A DNA stretch of 64,000 nt from an uncultured Gammaproteobacteria bacterium (GTDB taxonomy: Bacteria; Pseudomonadota; Gammaproteobacteria; Pseudomonadales; Pseudohongiellaceae): NCBI GenBank assembly GCA_913060695.1, contig CAJXUA010000001.1:248001-312000 (forward strand). The letters run 5' to 3'. The translations under genes and the position numbers were made by a program. Under the pieces are notes generated by a model that saw only the letters and a program-made list of their open reading frames with translations, was not told where the DNA came from and searched no databases. This document shows positions 43,262 through 50,392 of the stretch, one piece after another. Position 1 is the stretch's first letter. Each line of letters begins with the position of its first letter.

Positions 43262-43780
43262 TTAAACCTTCTGCGGAACGAGGTATTTATAAATTTCATA
43301 AACTTGGCGCGCTGAGTACATTGCATTCGACATAGCTCCTTGTTCGAGCACTATTCCAAATCGCTCCGCTAGAGCCTCTATCGTACCACGCTCATTCGGG
43401 AACCTACTTCTTACAATTGCAAGCGTATCGACAATGTCATGATCATCTTCAATCTTCGGCCGATTGAGTAGCTCTAACTCGTAATTTATAAACGGAATAT
43501 CGAATGGAGCATTATGGGACACAATTCTTGAGGTGGATAAAAATTCAACCAGATCATCTGCAATTTGTTCGAATGTTGGCTTATCCGATACGCTTTCATT
43601 ACTTATTCCTATAAAATCAGCCACGTCGGGACTAATTGGCTCTCGAGGTTTTATCAGTCTGTGGAATACATTCCCTGTAGCAATTCCATCCACAATTTCC
43701 ATACAAACGATCTCTACCAAATAGCCATCTTTCCCAGGGGTAATCCCTGATGTCTCTGTTTCGAGAACTATTTCTCTCAT
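43262..43780 (-). CDS. DnaQ-like 3'-5' exonuclease homologue with degenerate active site
   Basis: 172 residues from the ATG at 43780 (GAGGAA six bases upstream); the longer frame to 43885 is not needed. Fold clearly follows the epsilon-subunit pattern: R-E-I-V-L-E-T-E-T-S-G, G-N-V-F-H-R-L-I-K-P, I-S-x-D-V-A-D-F-I-G-I-S, I-V-S-H-N-A-P-F-D (ExoII intact), E-A-L-A-E-R-F-G-I. But ExoI D-x-E reads E-T-E, and ExoIII H-x-x-x-x-D reads S-N-A-M-Y-S, so both the general base histidine and the metal aspartate are lost. It may bind DNA ends without cutting or be decaying. Confidence 0.75.
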   Translation of the reverse strand: MREIVLETETSGITPGKDGYLVEIVCMEIVDGIATGNVFHRLIKPREPISPDVADFIGISNESVSDKPTFEQIADDLVEFLSTSRIVSHNAPFDIPFINYELELLNRPKIEDDHDIVDTLAIVRSRFPNERGTIEALAERFGIVLEQGAMSNAMYSARQVYEIYKYLVPQKV

Positions 43781-43944
43781 CAAAAATTCCTCATATTTTA
43801 AGTTCATGTCTAGTTTTTGCTTTTGGAGTGCCTGCATCACTAATTTTAGTTGGATGGTGGATTGATAGTTGGTTCTGTGGGGCATTCATGCTTTTCGGAA
43901 TAACTTGGGGAATTATTGCCATAAGTGTTTTGGGGAAAGATTAG
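43750..43944 (+). CDS. possible small two-TM membrane protein overlapping the DnaQ-like start
   Basis: 64 residues with two hydrophobic helices (about 15-34 and 42-60) separated by W-W-I-D-S-W-F-C-G. AGGGG lies nine bases before the ATG. It overlaps the first ten codons of the divergent DnaQ-like gene and four bases of the HNH gene end. Small double-helix proteins of this kind are often toxins or effectors, but nothing confirms expression. Confidence 0.35.
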   Translation: MSLFRELFLSSKIPHILSSCLVFAFGVPASLILVGWWIDSWFCGAFMLFGITWGIIAISVLGKD

Positions 43945-44474
43945 CGACACGATCTAAAGGTTGTAGTAATAAAATCTGCATCTCGTCGATCAGTCTCTAA
44001 CTCATACTTTGAAACCAAGAACCGCCAGCGCCTCATATACTCACAGTGATAGGTAACCAGTGGTGGCATGTATTCGCTAGGCCCTTTAGCCCCCTTAGAC
44101 TGGCTTGCATTGTCTTCGGTCACTAATAGGTTGTCTGGGTCATTGGCGAAGACTTTCTTCAGCAGGGGCGACCATAGAGCGCCACCATGGTCATGGGCGT
44201 ACTTAAGCGGAATGATGTGATCGATGTCCACGTCACTTGCGATTGTGAACCTTTGCCCTGTATAGGGTCCAACCCATATCCCTGTTGCGACAGTATACTT
44301 TCTGACGCTTGTGAAGCTCACAGGGGCAAGGCTGGCGCTAATCAATAGCTCTTGCCTAGTGTTCTGGCAATCGCTGTAAAAGTCCTCCCAGTGTCGCCAG
44401 TCGCTTCGATCATAGTCGACCTGAGCGAAGGCGGCACTAGAACCTAGCAAAGCAATAATATAGATAAGTTTCAA
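43941..44474 (-). CDS. secreted HNH nuclease (DUF1524-like)
   Basis: 177 residues with a signal peptide (M-K-L-I-Y-I-I-A ... A-F-A-Q). The nuclease centre D-V-D-I-D-H-I-I-P-L-K-Y-A-H (about residues 82-95) has the D-H of the beta-beta-alpha metal finger, and N-L-L-V-T-E-D-N-A-S-Q-S-K-G-A-K-G-P (about 114-131) gives the second Asn and basic residues. This is the GmrSD-C/DUF1524-type HNH arrangement, here in an exported form. It may degrade extracellular DNA for nutrition or competition. No immunity protein is recognised. Single gene, divergent from the repeat protein. Confidence 0.8.
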   Translation of the reverse strand: MKLIYIIALLGSSAAFAQVDYDRSDWRHWEDFYSDCQNTRQELLISASLAPVSFTSVRKYTVATGIWVGPYTGQRFTIASDVDIDHIIPLKYAHDHGGALWSPLLKKVFANDPDNLLVTEDNASQSKGAKGPSEYMPPLVTYHCEYMRRWRFLVSKYELETDRRDADFITTTFRSCR

Positions 44475-44799
44475 ATTAATGGACCAGGGTGCTTCCCTTA
44501 TGGTTTTAGGTGTAGACGTGAATTACAGATCGTGCGAGTAAGTAACTACAACTAGTGCAGTAAACAAGTTGCTCATCGAACCCAGCCCGCTTGCTATCAA
44601 AGTGATCTTTCTCCCATAAGTTGAATCACAATCAACCGTACTTTCCGGCGCACTCTTCTACATTGAGATTAACACTCTATTGGCATTCCACGAATTCGGT
44701 GGGATACTCCCTCGCAAACTATCAATTCACGCGTATTTTGTTTCGACTTAAATTTGGGCATTTACTCTATACAAGCCTTAGGTGCCTCAAGGAGTCCTC
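44475..44799. other. divergent intergenic region
   Basis: 325 bases between the HNH gene and the repeat protein, with no gene seen. It should contain promoters in both directions. AAGGAG at 44789-44794 is the binding site of the repeat protein. Confidence 0.45.
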
Positions 44800-45087
44800 A
44801 TGAAGAAAATTTACCGTGCAGTAACCCACCCTTCCGGATGGAGCGGTCTCGCGGACTATGAAATCAGACAAGACCGTAAAATCTATCGAACCGTCTCACA
44901 CCCTGATGGTTGGGGAGGCTTGCCTGACTACGAAATACGCGGTGACGGAAAAATCTACAGAGCGATTACCCATCCAGACGGATGGGGTGGCTTACCGGAC
45001 TATGAGATTCGTGCCGATGGGAATATCTATCGTGCCGTAACTCATCCGGAAGGATGGGGCGGTTTGGCTGATTATGAGGTACGTTAA
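44800..45087 (+). CDS. small protein of four 24-residue repeats
   Basis: 95 residues from the ATG at 44800, with AAGGAG five bases upstream. After M-K the whole protein consists of four repeats (starting 44806, 44878, 44950, 45022) with the pattern K-I-Y-R-x-V-T-H-P-D-G-W-G-G-L-P-D-Y-E-I-R-x-D-G; the last is cut after R. Between repeats nearly every synonymous codon position has changed while the residues are kept, so the protein sequence is under selection. Each unit looks like a beta-hairpin, giving a small solenoid or propeller-like sheet. I know no named family. It precedes the non-coding interval and reverse transcriptase. Confidence 0.8.
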   Translation: MKKIYRAVTHPSGWSGLADYEIRQDRKIYRTVSHPDGWGGLPDYEIRGDGKIYRAITHPDGWGGLPDYEIRADGNIYRAVTHPEGWGGLADYEVR

Positions 45088-45424
45088 AGTACAGAAACTT
45101 CGGTCAGAATTGTCCACTGATTTAGCTTCGCCCACATCGTCTAGAGAGCTAAGCAAAAAGAATTGAACGGCCCCTTGAAATCGAGGGGGTGATTCCCCAC
45201 ATATATTCGGTCGGAGTGTTTCGCATACCAATTTGTTGTAACGCTGGTTGCGATCAAGCTGAAACATTGGCGCTGTCCAAAGAGCGACCGCTCTCGCTAC
45301 AGCCATGTCGCCGAAGATGTTACGCGAATCACGGAGGTCATCGTGTTTGCGCGTTTGGCGATACACTCAAGGATTCGTCGGTCTGGGGCTTTATTGCACT
45401 GACGGTAAAGGAGAGAGTAGCTTC
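45088..45424 (+). ncRNA. candidate structured RNA upstream of the reverse transcriptase
   Basis: 337 bases on the strand of the reverse transcriptase. Overlapping open frames are shadows without binding sites. Stem-loops: CCCCTTG-AAAT-CGAGGGG (45171-45188), an alternative GGGG/CCCC pairing using the same G run (45185-45198), and AGAGCG/CGCTCT (45281-45294). Many defence reverse transcriptases are preceded by a template or guide RNA of this size. No conserved retron msr/msd signature is visible. Confidence 0.4.
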
Positions 45425-46621
45425 TTGGCAACGACAGCGTTGAAGACAATCGCGTCACCAGCGTCTCTCCGATTTGAGTGGAAGGAGATGTATCGTTCGT
45501 CCAAGCCTAGCTTGCGACGAAACCGGGATGGAAATGGCGAGAGCTTTGACTCGTTTCACGCTTCCGTCAGCCAACGGGTTGGGCAGATTGCAAATCAGCT
45601 AAACCTACACGATTATAAATTCTCCCTATTAACCCCCTTTTTTGCCCCCAAGCCCAACGGAAAAGAGCGCCTGATCTGTGTCCCCACGATTCAGGACCGA
45701 TTGGTGCAGAGGACAATTTATCGTCATTTATCCAAAGGAAAATATTCTTTCGACAATGCCATTAGCTACGGATTTATCAGCGGCAAATCTACTAAATGTG
45801 CATTAAGCGCGGCGCTTCGTGAGAGGAAAAAATTCGCTTGGGTTTACAAGGCTGATATATCGTCCTTCTTCGATAGCATCGATCGCGACTTACTTAAAGA
45901 AAAACTCAGGGCAAAAGTAAGATTGAAGACATTGCACTCTGTACTTGATAGCGCAATAAACACCGAAGTGAATCTCTCTATCCCCTCCGATAGAAAGAAA
46001 ATCAGTGCAATGGGAATACGCAATGGACGTGGTTTGCGTCAAGGAATGCCACTGTCGCCCTATCTTTCAAACCTTTTCTTGTGGGACTTCGACCATTTTC
46101 TCATTGAGAAAGGCATTCGTGCGATTCGCTATGCCGATGACATCATCGCCTTTGGCAGTTCTCAAGAAGAATGTCTAGATATTCACGATATTTGTTCAAA
46201 TGCAATCGCCCGGTTGGGGTTGCATATTCACTCAATCGAACCCGGTGGGAAGACTGAAATATACCCTCCAGATACAACCGCAGAATTTTTAGGTCAAGGA
46301 ATTGCTAGAAGCGATCACGAATACTACCTTACTGTTAATAAGCCGCAGGTTGAGAATATTAAGAGCAGAATCTCGCAATACGGGGACTTTAAGTTTCTTT
46401 CAGAGAAACGTATAACAATTGGCAAACTGATCCAGAAACTCGATGCAATGATTGGGGGGTACAGTGAAGTCTATTCCGATTGCCAGAACGTCGATAAAGT
46501 GATTCAAGCAATTCAAGACCACAGGGTTGTCGTCCTCTCCAAGCTATTCAAAAAAATGGGCATTGACGTGAGTAAGTTGACCAAGGATCAGAAAGCATTC
46601 TTAGATATTCCCAGCAAATGA
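45425..46621 (+). CDS. reverse transcriptase, group II-like/unknown-group (defence type) without maturase or endonuclease
   Basis: About 398 residues from the TTG at 45425 (AAGGAG at 45408-45413). The ATG at 45488 touches its own AAGGAG and would cut the conserved N-terminal R-x-E-W-K-E-M-Y region; an ATG at 45305 would add poor sequence. Motifs in order: F-A-P-K-P-N-G-K-E-R-L-I (RT1), S-Y-G-F-I-S-G-K-S-T (RT2), Y-K-A-D-I-S-S-F-F-D-S-I-D (RT3, D144), L-R-Q-G-M-P-L-S-P-Y-L-S-N (RT4), R-Y-A-D-D (RT5, residues 236-239), G-K-T-E and E-F-L-G-Q-G (RT6-7). It is not a DGR type (QG...SP is intact) nor a typical retron type. Likely antiphage (DRT-like). Confidence 0.85.
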   Translation: MATTALKTIASPASLRFEWKEMYRSSKPSLRRNRDGNGESFDSFHASVSQRVGQIANQLNLHDYKFSLLTPFFAPKPNGKERLICVPTIQDRLVQRTIYRHLSKGKYSFDNAISYGFISGKSTKCALSAALRERKKFAWVYKADISSFFDSIDRDLLKEKLRAKVRLKTLHSVLDSAINTEVNLSIPSDRKKISAMGIRNGRGLRQGMPLSPYLSNLFLWDFDHFLIEKGIRAIRYADDIIAFGSSQEECLDIHDICSNAIARLGLHIHSIEPGGKTEIYPPDTTAEFLGQGIARSDHEYYLTVNKPQVENIKSRISQYGDFKFLSEKRITIGKLIQKLDAMIGGYSEVYSDCQNVDKVIQAIQDHRVVVLSKLFKKMGIDVSKLTKDQKAFLDIPSK

Positions 46622-46622
46622 G

Positions 46623-46721
46623 TTCGATGTTAAAGGATTGGTTATCGCTGGCTATGGCTACAACGTATCAAAGGAAGATGAATGGAAGTGGCTAGGAATG
46701 AGCTCCCACCAAAATCTATAA
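46623..46721 (+). pseudogene. possible C-terminal gene remnant
   Basis: An open frame without start reads F-D-V-K-G-L-V-I-A-G-Y-G then K-E-D-E-W-K-W-L-G-M to a TAA. The V-I-A-G-Y strand followed by an acidic helix resembles the end of nuclease-fold defence proteins, but it is too short to assign. Confidence 0.2.
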
Positions 46722-46836
46722 CGCCTGTTGTTAGAAATTCTCGACTTATGAATGCTGAGGTGCATTACAACAAAGTATTTCCTACCTCATTAAAACTTTA
46801 GGCTATACAGAATAAAAAAAGAGGACATAACAAAAT

Positions 46837-48318
46837 ATGAAAAACATCTCTGAAGAAGAAATTATCTTTCTATTTGGTGCTGGAATTTCAATACCTATAG
46901 GGATTCCTGCCATGGCTGGCATCTATAGAAGCTTCATGAGCAAGACAAAGTCCGAATTGCCGGAAGCTCATAAAAAGATGTGCAATTTTTTTGTAGATGA
47001 AATGGGAGTTGAAGCGGATTTAGAGGAATTTCTTCTAGCTTCTAATAGAATTATTGAATTTAGAAATTCCGGTTTGAACAGATTCGTGGAAAGTAGTATA
47101 TCTAAGGTTAAATCTTCAGGGAAAGTTAAAGATTTCAATAAGAATTTGAAGTTAAATCTAGAGATTGTTGAGGCGGTAAAGGATTCAATTCTGGATTTTC
47201 TAGCCATTACTTGCTTTAAGTTTGATAGAGTAAAGGCCGAGAAAATAAATTCTGGTTTCGTTAGCTCAATTGCAAAACTTGGATACTCTGTTTATTCAAC
47301 TAATTATGATTCTGCTTTTGAACATGTTGCAAGAGAGAACAACATAGATGTTCTAGATAATTTTATCAAAGTCGGTCAAAGAACCATATGGAATGACAAC
47401 ATTAACTTTGATGGAAAGGAAGGTTTCAAATTAATTAAGCTACATGGTTCTGTTACATGGTATGAAGATGCACAACACTCAGTTGAGAAAATAGACTATC
47501 GAACTAGCATCAATCCCTTAGGGGTCGAAGTAAAAAATATTACAATCGTACCAACTAGATTTAAGGATATTTATAGTCAGAACTTCTTCGCTCTTTATTC
47601 TCATTTTTTAGTCTCTCTTTCAAAAGCGAAATTAATTGTAATTGCTGGCCATAGTTTACGCGATGATTACCTAAGAGCAGCTATCATCGAGAGAAAGAGA
47701 CAGGGCGATTTCAGAATTATCGTAGTTGATCCAAATTACCCAACAATAATTAAGAAAGACCTTCCCCCGGCAAGACAAGCTACAAATGGTGATATCATTC
47801 ACTTGCCGTACAAGTGGGAGGACATATCTGATGAATTATCATGTATTTTGCTAAATTCACCAGCTAGTAATATCGGCAAAGATTGCATAACCGTTCTTAA
47901 GCAAAGGAAGAATAAAAATAAATTGAAATTCACTGCAGGATTTAGAAAAATTTCTCCTGGCGATATTAAGGAGATTGCTGTTGAAACTCAGGCGTATCTT
48001 AGTCAAAACGAAAAGCCATCTAACTTAAGGGTGTGGCTAAAAGCGATCGTGAAGTCTTCAGATGGAACTACAAAATTTCGTGTATCTAACGAATTTATCG
48101 AAATCAAAGAGTTAGTTTTTGGTGATGAGTTAACAGGTATGGTTAATTCAGAAAACTCTATGAAGCTGAAAATCCCGCTAATTGAAGGCTGGCTTAATTC
48201 TCAAGCCGAAGTAAGCTTGGTGGTCGCGTTAATTAAGTCAAATGTCAAAAAACCTTCATTAGTTGGTAGATCGAACATAATTATATTGGATAGTAGGAAA
48301 GTTCCATACAAAGCCTAA
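46837..48318 (+). CDS. SIR2-domain protein (putative defence NADase)
   Basis: 493 residues. SIR2 core at about 1-330: G-A-G-I-S (14-18) for NAD binding, Y-S-T-N-Y-D (153-158), L-H-G-S-V-T-W with candidate catalytic His203, and A-G-H-S-L-R-D-D (270-277). The deacetylase zinc cysteines are absent, as in NADase-type SIR2 of Thoeris, DSR and short-Argonaute systems. Residues about 340-493 are a separate mainly beta region that may sense the trigger. AGAGGAC precedes the ATG. The gene is AT-rich, unlike the reverse transcriptase 215 bases upstream. Likely depletes NAD+ on infection, in the cytoplasm. Confidence 0.8.
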   Translation: MKNISEEEIIFLFGAGISIPIGIPAMAGIYRSFMSKTKSELPEAHKKMCNFFVDEMGVEADLEEFLLASNRIIEFRNSGLNRFVESSISKVKSSGKVKDFNKNLKLNLEIVEAVKDSILDFLAITCFKFDRVKAEKINSGFVSSIAKLGYSVYSTNYDSAFEHVARENNIDVLDNFIKVGQRTIWNDNINFDGKEGFKLIKLHGSVTWYEDAQHSVEKIDYRTSINPLGVEVKNITIVPTRFKDIYSQNFFALYSHFLVSLSKAKLIVIAGHSLRDDYLRAAIIERKRQGDFRIIVVDPNYPTIIKKDLPPARQATNGDIIHLPYKWEDISDELSCILLNSPASNIGKDCITVLKQRKNKNKLKFTAGFRKISPGDIKEIAVETQAYLSQNEKPSNLRVWLKAIVKSSDGTTKFRVSNEFIEIKELVFGDELTGMVNSENSMKLKIPLIEGWLNSQAEVSLVVALIKSNVKKPSLVGRSNIIILDSRKVPYKA

Positions 48319-48476
48319 ATAGGCGATCTCAGGTGTTAATTAAGTGAAGGAGAAATTTAGTAAAGTTTATTTTTTGTCGGGAAAACAAATTCGCTTGCAA
48401 AACAATTGTATTGTGAATATTTAAATAATATCTATGAGTTAACTTTTATTTTTAACAATTTGGATATTTTCATATT

Positions 48477-49022
48477 TCAGCGTATGGTAGCTATTCTGTG
48501 AATTCCTTTTGCAGCCAAAATTTCATATCCTTCATGAATTTTTCCTACAGAAACCAAATTTCGCTCAACATTTTTTTTGTTGACATTGAAGCTTAATACT
48601 TCTCCAAAAACAGTTAAATGATCGCCAGTTATGATTTTATTGACAATTTTTAACTCGATATTAGACTTCATTTCAAGAATGCTTGGTGTTTCAATTTTTG
48701 AAGACTTGTATAAAGTGAAACCGCATTTTCTTATTTTATCGACATTTTTCCCCGACATATCCCCACAAAAAAGAGTTTCTTCTGCCAATTTTTCCCCGGG
48801 AATTGCCAGTACGCAATGGTCTACTTTATCTAATAATTTATAGGAATAGTTAGTGTTCTGTACCGAAAAAGAAATCATGTTTGGCTTGTATGAACAGTAC
48901 ATTGAAAAGCATAAAGTAATTAAATTGTATTCATTTTCTTTGTCAGATTTAATTATAGCTATTGATATTCTTGATGGTTGAAAATATTCTCGAAATTCTT
49001 GCCGTCTTACGCTTTCGAACAT
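48477..49022 (-). CDS. flavin reductase-like FMN-binding split-barrel protein
   Basis: 181 residues with the flavin reductase order: R-I-S-I-A-I-I at the start, N-L-I-T-L-C-F-S-M-Y-C-S-Y-K-P-N-M-I-S-F-S (the FMN phosphate region; family T-x-S-S-x-S is altered), C-V-L-A-I-P, F-C-G-D-M-S-G-K-N-V-D-K (family C-G-x-x-S-G-x-x-x-D-K, conserved), and H-L-T-V-F-G-E-V (family H-x-x-x-x-G-x-V). The family reduces FMN/FAD with NAD(P)H. Here it starts one base after the stop of the dCTP-deaminase-fold gene, so they form a tight operon. AT-rich. It converges with the SIR2 gene. Confidence 0.78.
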   Translation of the reverse strand: MFESVRRQEFREYFQPSRISIAIIKSDKENEYNLITLCFSMYCSYKPNMISFSVQNTNYSYKLLDKVDHCVLAIPGEKLAEETLFCGDMSGKNVDKIRKCGFTLYKSSKIETPSILEMKSNIELKIVNKIITGDHLTVFGEVLSFNVNKKNVERNLVSVGKIHEGYEILAAKGIHRIATIR

Positions 49023-49023
49023 A

Positions 49024-49893
49024 CTAAATGTACCTTCTCTGTGCTAGATAAATTATATATGTGGAAAGTAGAGAGCTTATTATATTGGTTGAGATTGAGG
49101 TCCAAAAGTTAGAAGAAAAATAGCTTCCTATTTCAAGCCAAAAGAATAATGCCATAGATAGCAGAAAAACCACAAATATAAAAAGCCAACGTAATTTATT
49201 GAGCCGACTAATCTCGCTATGCGCTTTCTGAATTAACACTTCAGACCTTACATATCTATTTTGAAGAGCTTCGTCTAAAGACTGGGCAATCATTTCCTGC
49301 ATAAGCTCGCTGATTGTTTTATTGTTTAGTAGCTCACGTATGTTGCCTTCGCTTTCCACTGTAACAAAGTTCTTTCTAATACCGGTTTGGCCAGAATGTG
49401 GAACTTCTACGCTAGATTCGAGTTTGTGAAATTCAACTCTGGCTAATGGATCGTTCGGTTTTATGGATAGTCTTCTTGATGAAATATTGCTTAATGTAAT
49501 GTATATCTGACCTATAAATCCAGGATCAGCATAAGTATTCTCTGCAGCGAGTCCAGCTGAGAATATTTGTCCCACGGTATTGATTTTCGTATAGATATTG
49601 CTTGGTATACTGAAACATTCCTTTGCGAGTACTTTTACAGTTTGTCCTGGTTCAATTACTATTTTCCCAGTTGCATCGATAGTTTTAGGCGTGTATGTGG
49701 TTTCACCATCTTTATACGCGACTAAATGGTAGTCATCACTTACCCGGATTTCGTAAGTTGCATATTTAACATTAGATAAGTCATACGAAGACTTTGAAAA
49801 CAAAAATCCTGCCTCAATTGATTCCCTAATTTGTTTGTCGTTTAGTAACCCTGACCTGGGACCAATTCCTTCTGGTAGCTCTTGAGCGCTCAT
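49024..49893 (-). CDS. dCTP deaminase/dUTPase-fold protein with C-terminal membrane helices, active site lost
   Basis: 289 residues. Residues about 15-165 follow the Dcd/dUTPase trimer fold: N-D-K-Q-I-R-E-S-I-E, S-Y-D-L-S..., I-E-P-G-Q-T-V-K-V, Y-A-D-P-G-F-I-G-Q-I, I-K-P-N-D-P-L-A-R-V-E-F. In active Dcd the substrate loop is G-R-S-S-L-A-R-L-G and the base-activating Glu lies in V-L-E-F; here they read I-N-T-V-G-Q-I-F-S-A-G and I-T-L-S, so Arg, both Ser and Glu are missing. Then a helical linker (about 185-225) and two membrane helices (about 229-250, 262-283). Probably a nucleotide sensor tied to a membrane effector. Confidence 0.75.
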   Translation of the reverse strand: MSAQELPEGIGPRSGLLNDKQIRESIEAGFLFSKSSYDLSNVKYATYEIRVSDDYHLVAYKDGETTYTPKTIDATGKIVIEPGQTVKVLAKECFSIPSNIYTKINTVGQIFSAGLAAENTYADPGFIGQIYITLSNISSRRLSIKPNDPLARVEFHKLESSVEVPHSGQTGIRKNFVTVESEGNIRELLNNKTISELMQEMIAQSLDEALQNRYVRSEVLIQKAHSEISRLNKLRWLFIFVVFLLSMALFFWLEIGSYFSSNFWTSISTNIISSLLSTYIIYLAQRRYI

Positions 49894-50392
49894 GGTTATT
49901 CTCTTTGATATTTACTTGCACAATTTAAGTGTCGTATATGAATATACTGAGATGGTAACTCTACTGCGCATCCCCGTCTATATCGCGGTAGTCTATTGCC
50001 ATATCCAATTAAAAGAATACTGTTTGAGAGCTATGGGCTAGACCGTGAGTCACGTTCATCTCATAATATGTTCACGATATACTGGTGATGAGGCAATGTG
50101 ATTGAATTAGACCTCTTAATCAGAAAATTAGGTGGAAACTGAGGGATATCGTTGGGTGTAGTTTCCGAGTTGAGTTCATAAACGACGTCATATTGTTATG
50201 GCGAATTTTTCCAGCCTTTTGAGTAAGTCCCATTGATTGGGTTTCGTCAGTACTGTCAAACTGAGCTATACTTTTGCTGCTATGGTTCTGCTAACAAAGG
50301 CATTCGCAGCAACGACTACTATATTTCCGGATTGCTATCACGCCGAAACGGGGGATGCCTGAGTTTTACATGCTAGTCAGGATAGAATTATC
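49894..50392. other. intergenic region between deaminase-fold gene and integrase
   Basis: About 500 bases, no gene seen. It should hold the promoter of the deaminase-fold/flavin-reductase operon (minus strand), and GAGAATAACC is the leader of its ATG. Confidence 0.45.

Noticed and set aside
44806-45084. CRISPR array
   Set aside because: The regular 72-base period is a continuous coding repeat with no spacers; no cas genes are in the window.
44992-45366. Minus-strand 124-codon frame
   Set aside because: It is the complement of the repeat protein's end and the RT leader, has no binding site and no family resemblance.
45305-45424. N-terminal extension of the RT from ATG 45305
   Set aside because: Composition is unlike protein, no ribosome binding site, and it would occupy the structured leader; TTG 45425 has AAGGAG.
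45189-45443. Plus-strand 84-codon frame in the RT leader
   Set aside because: Overlaps the RT start out of frame and lacks a binding site.
45425-46621. Diversity-generating retroelement or classical retron
   Set aside because: Motif RT4 has intact QG...SP rather than the DGR form, there is no template/variable repeat pair, and no retron N-A-x-x-H or V-T-G motifs or clear msr/msd inverted repeats are visible.
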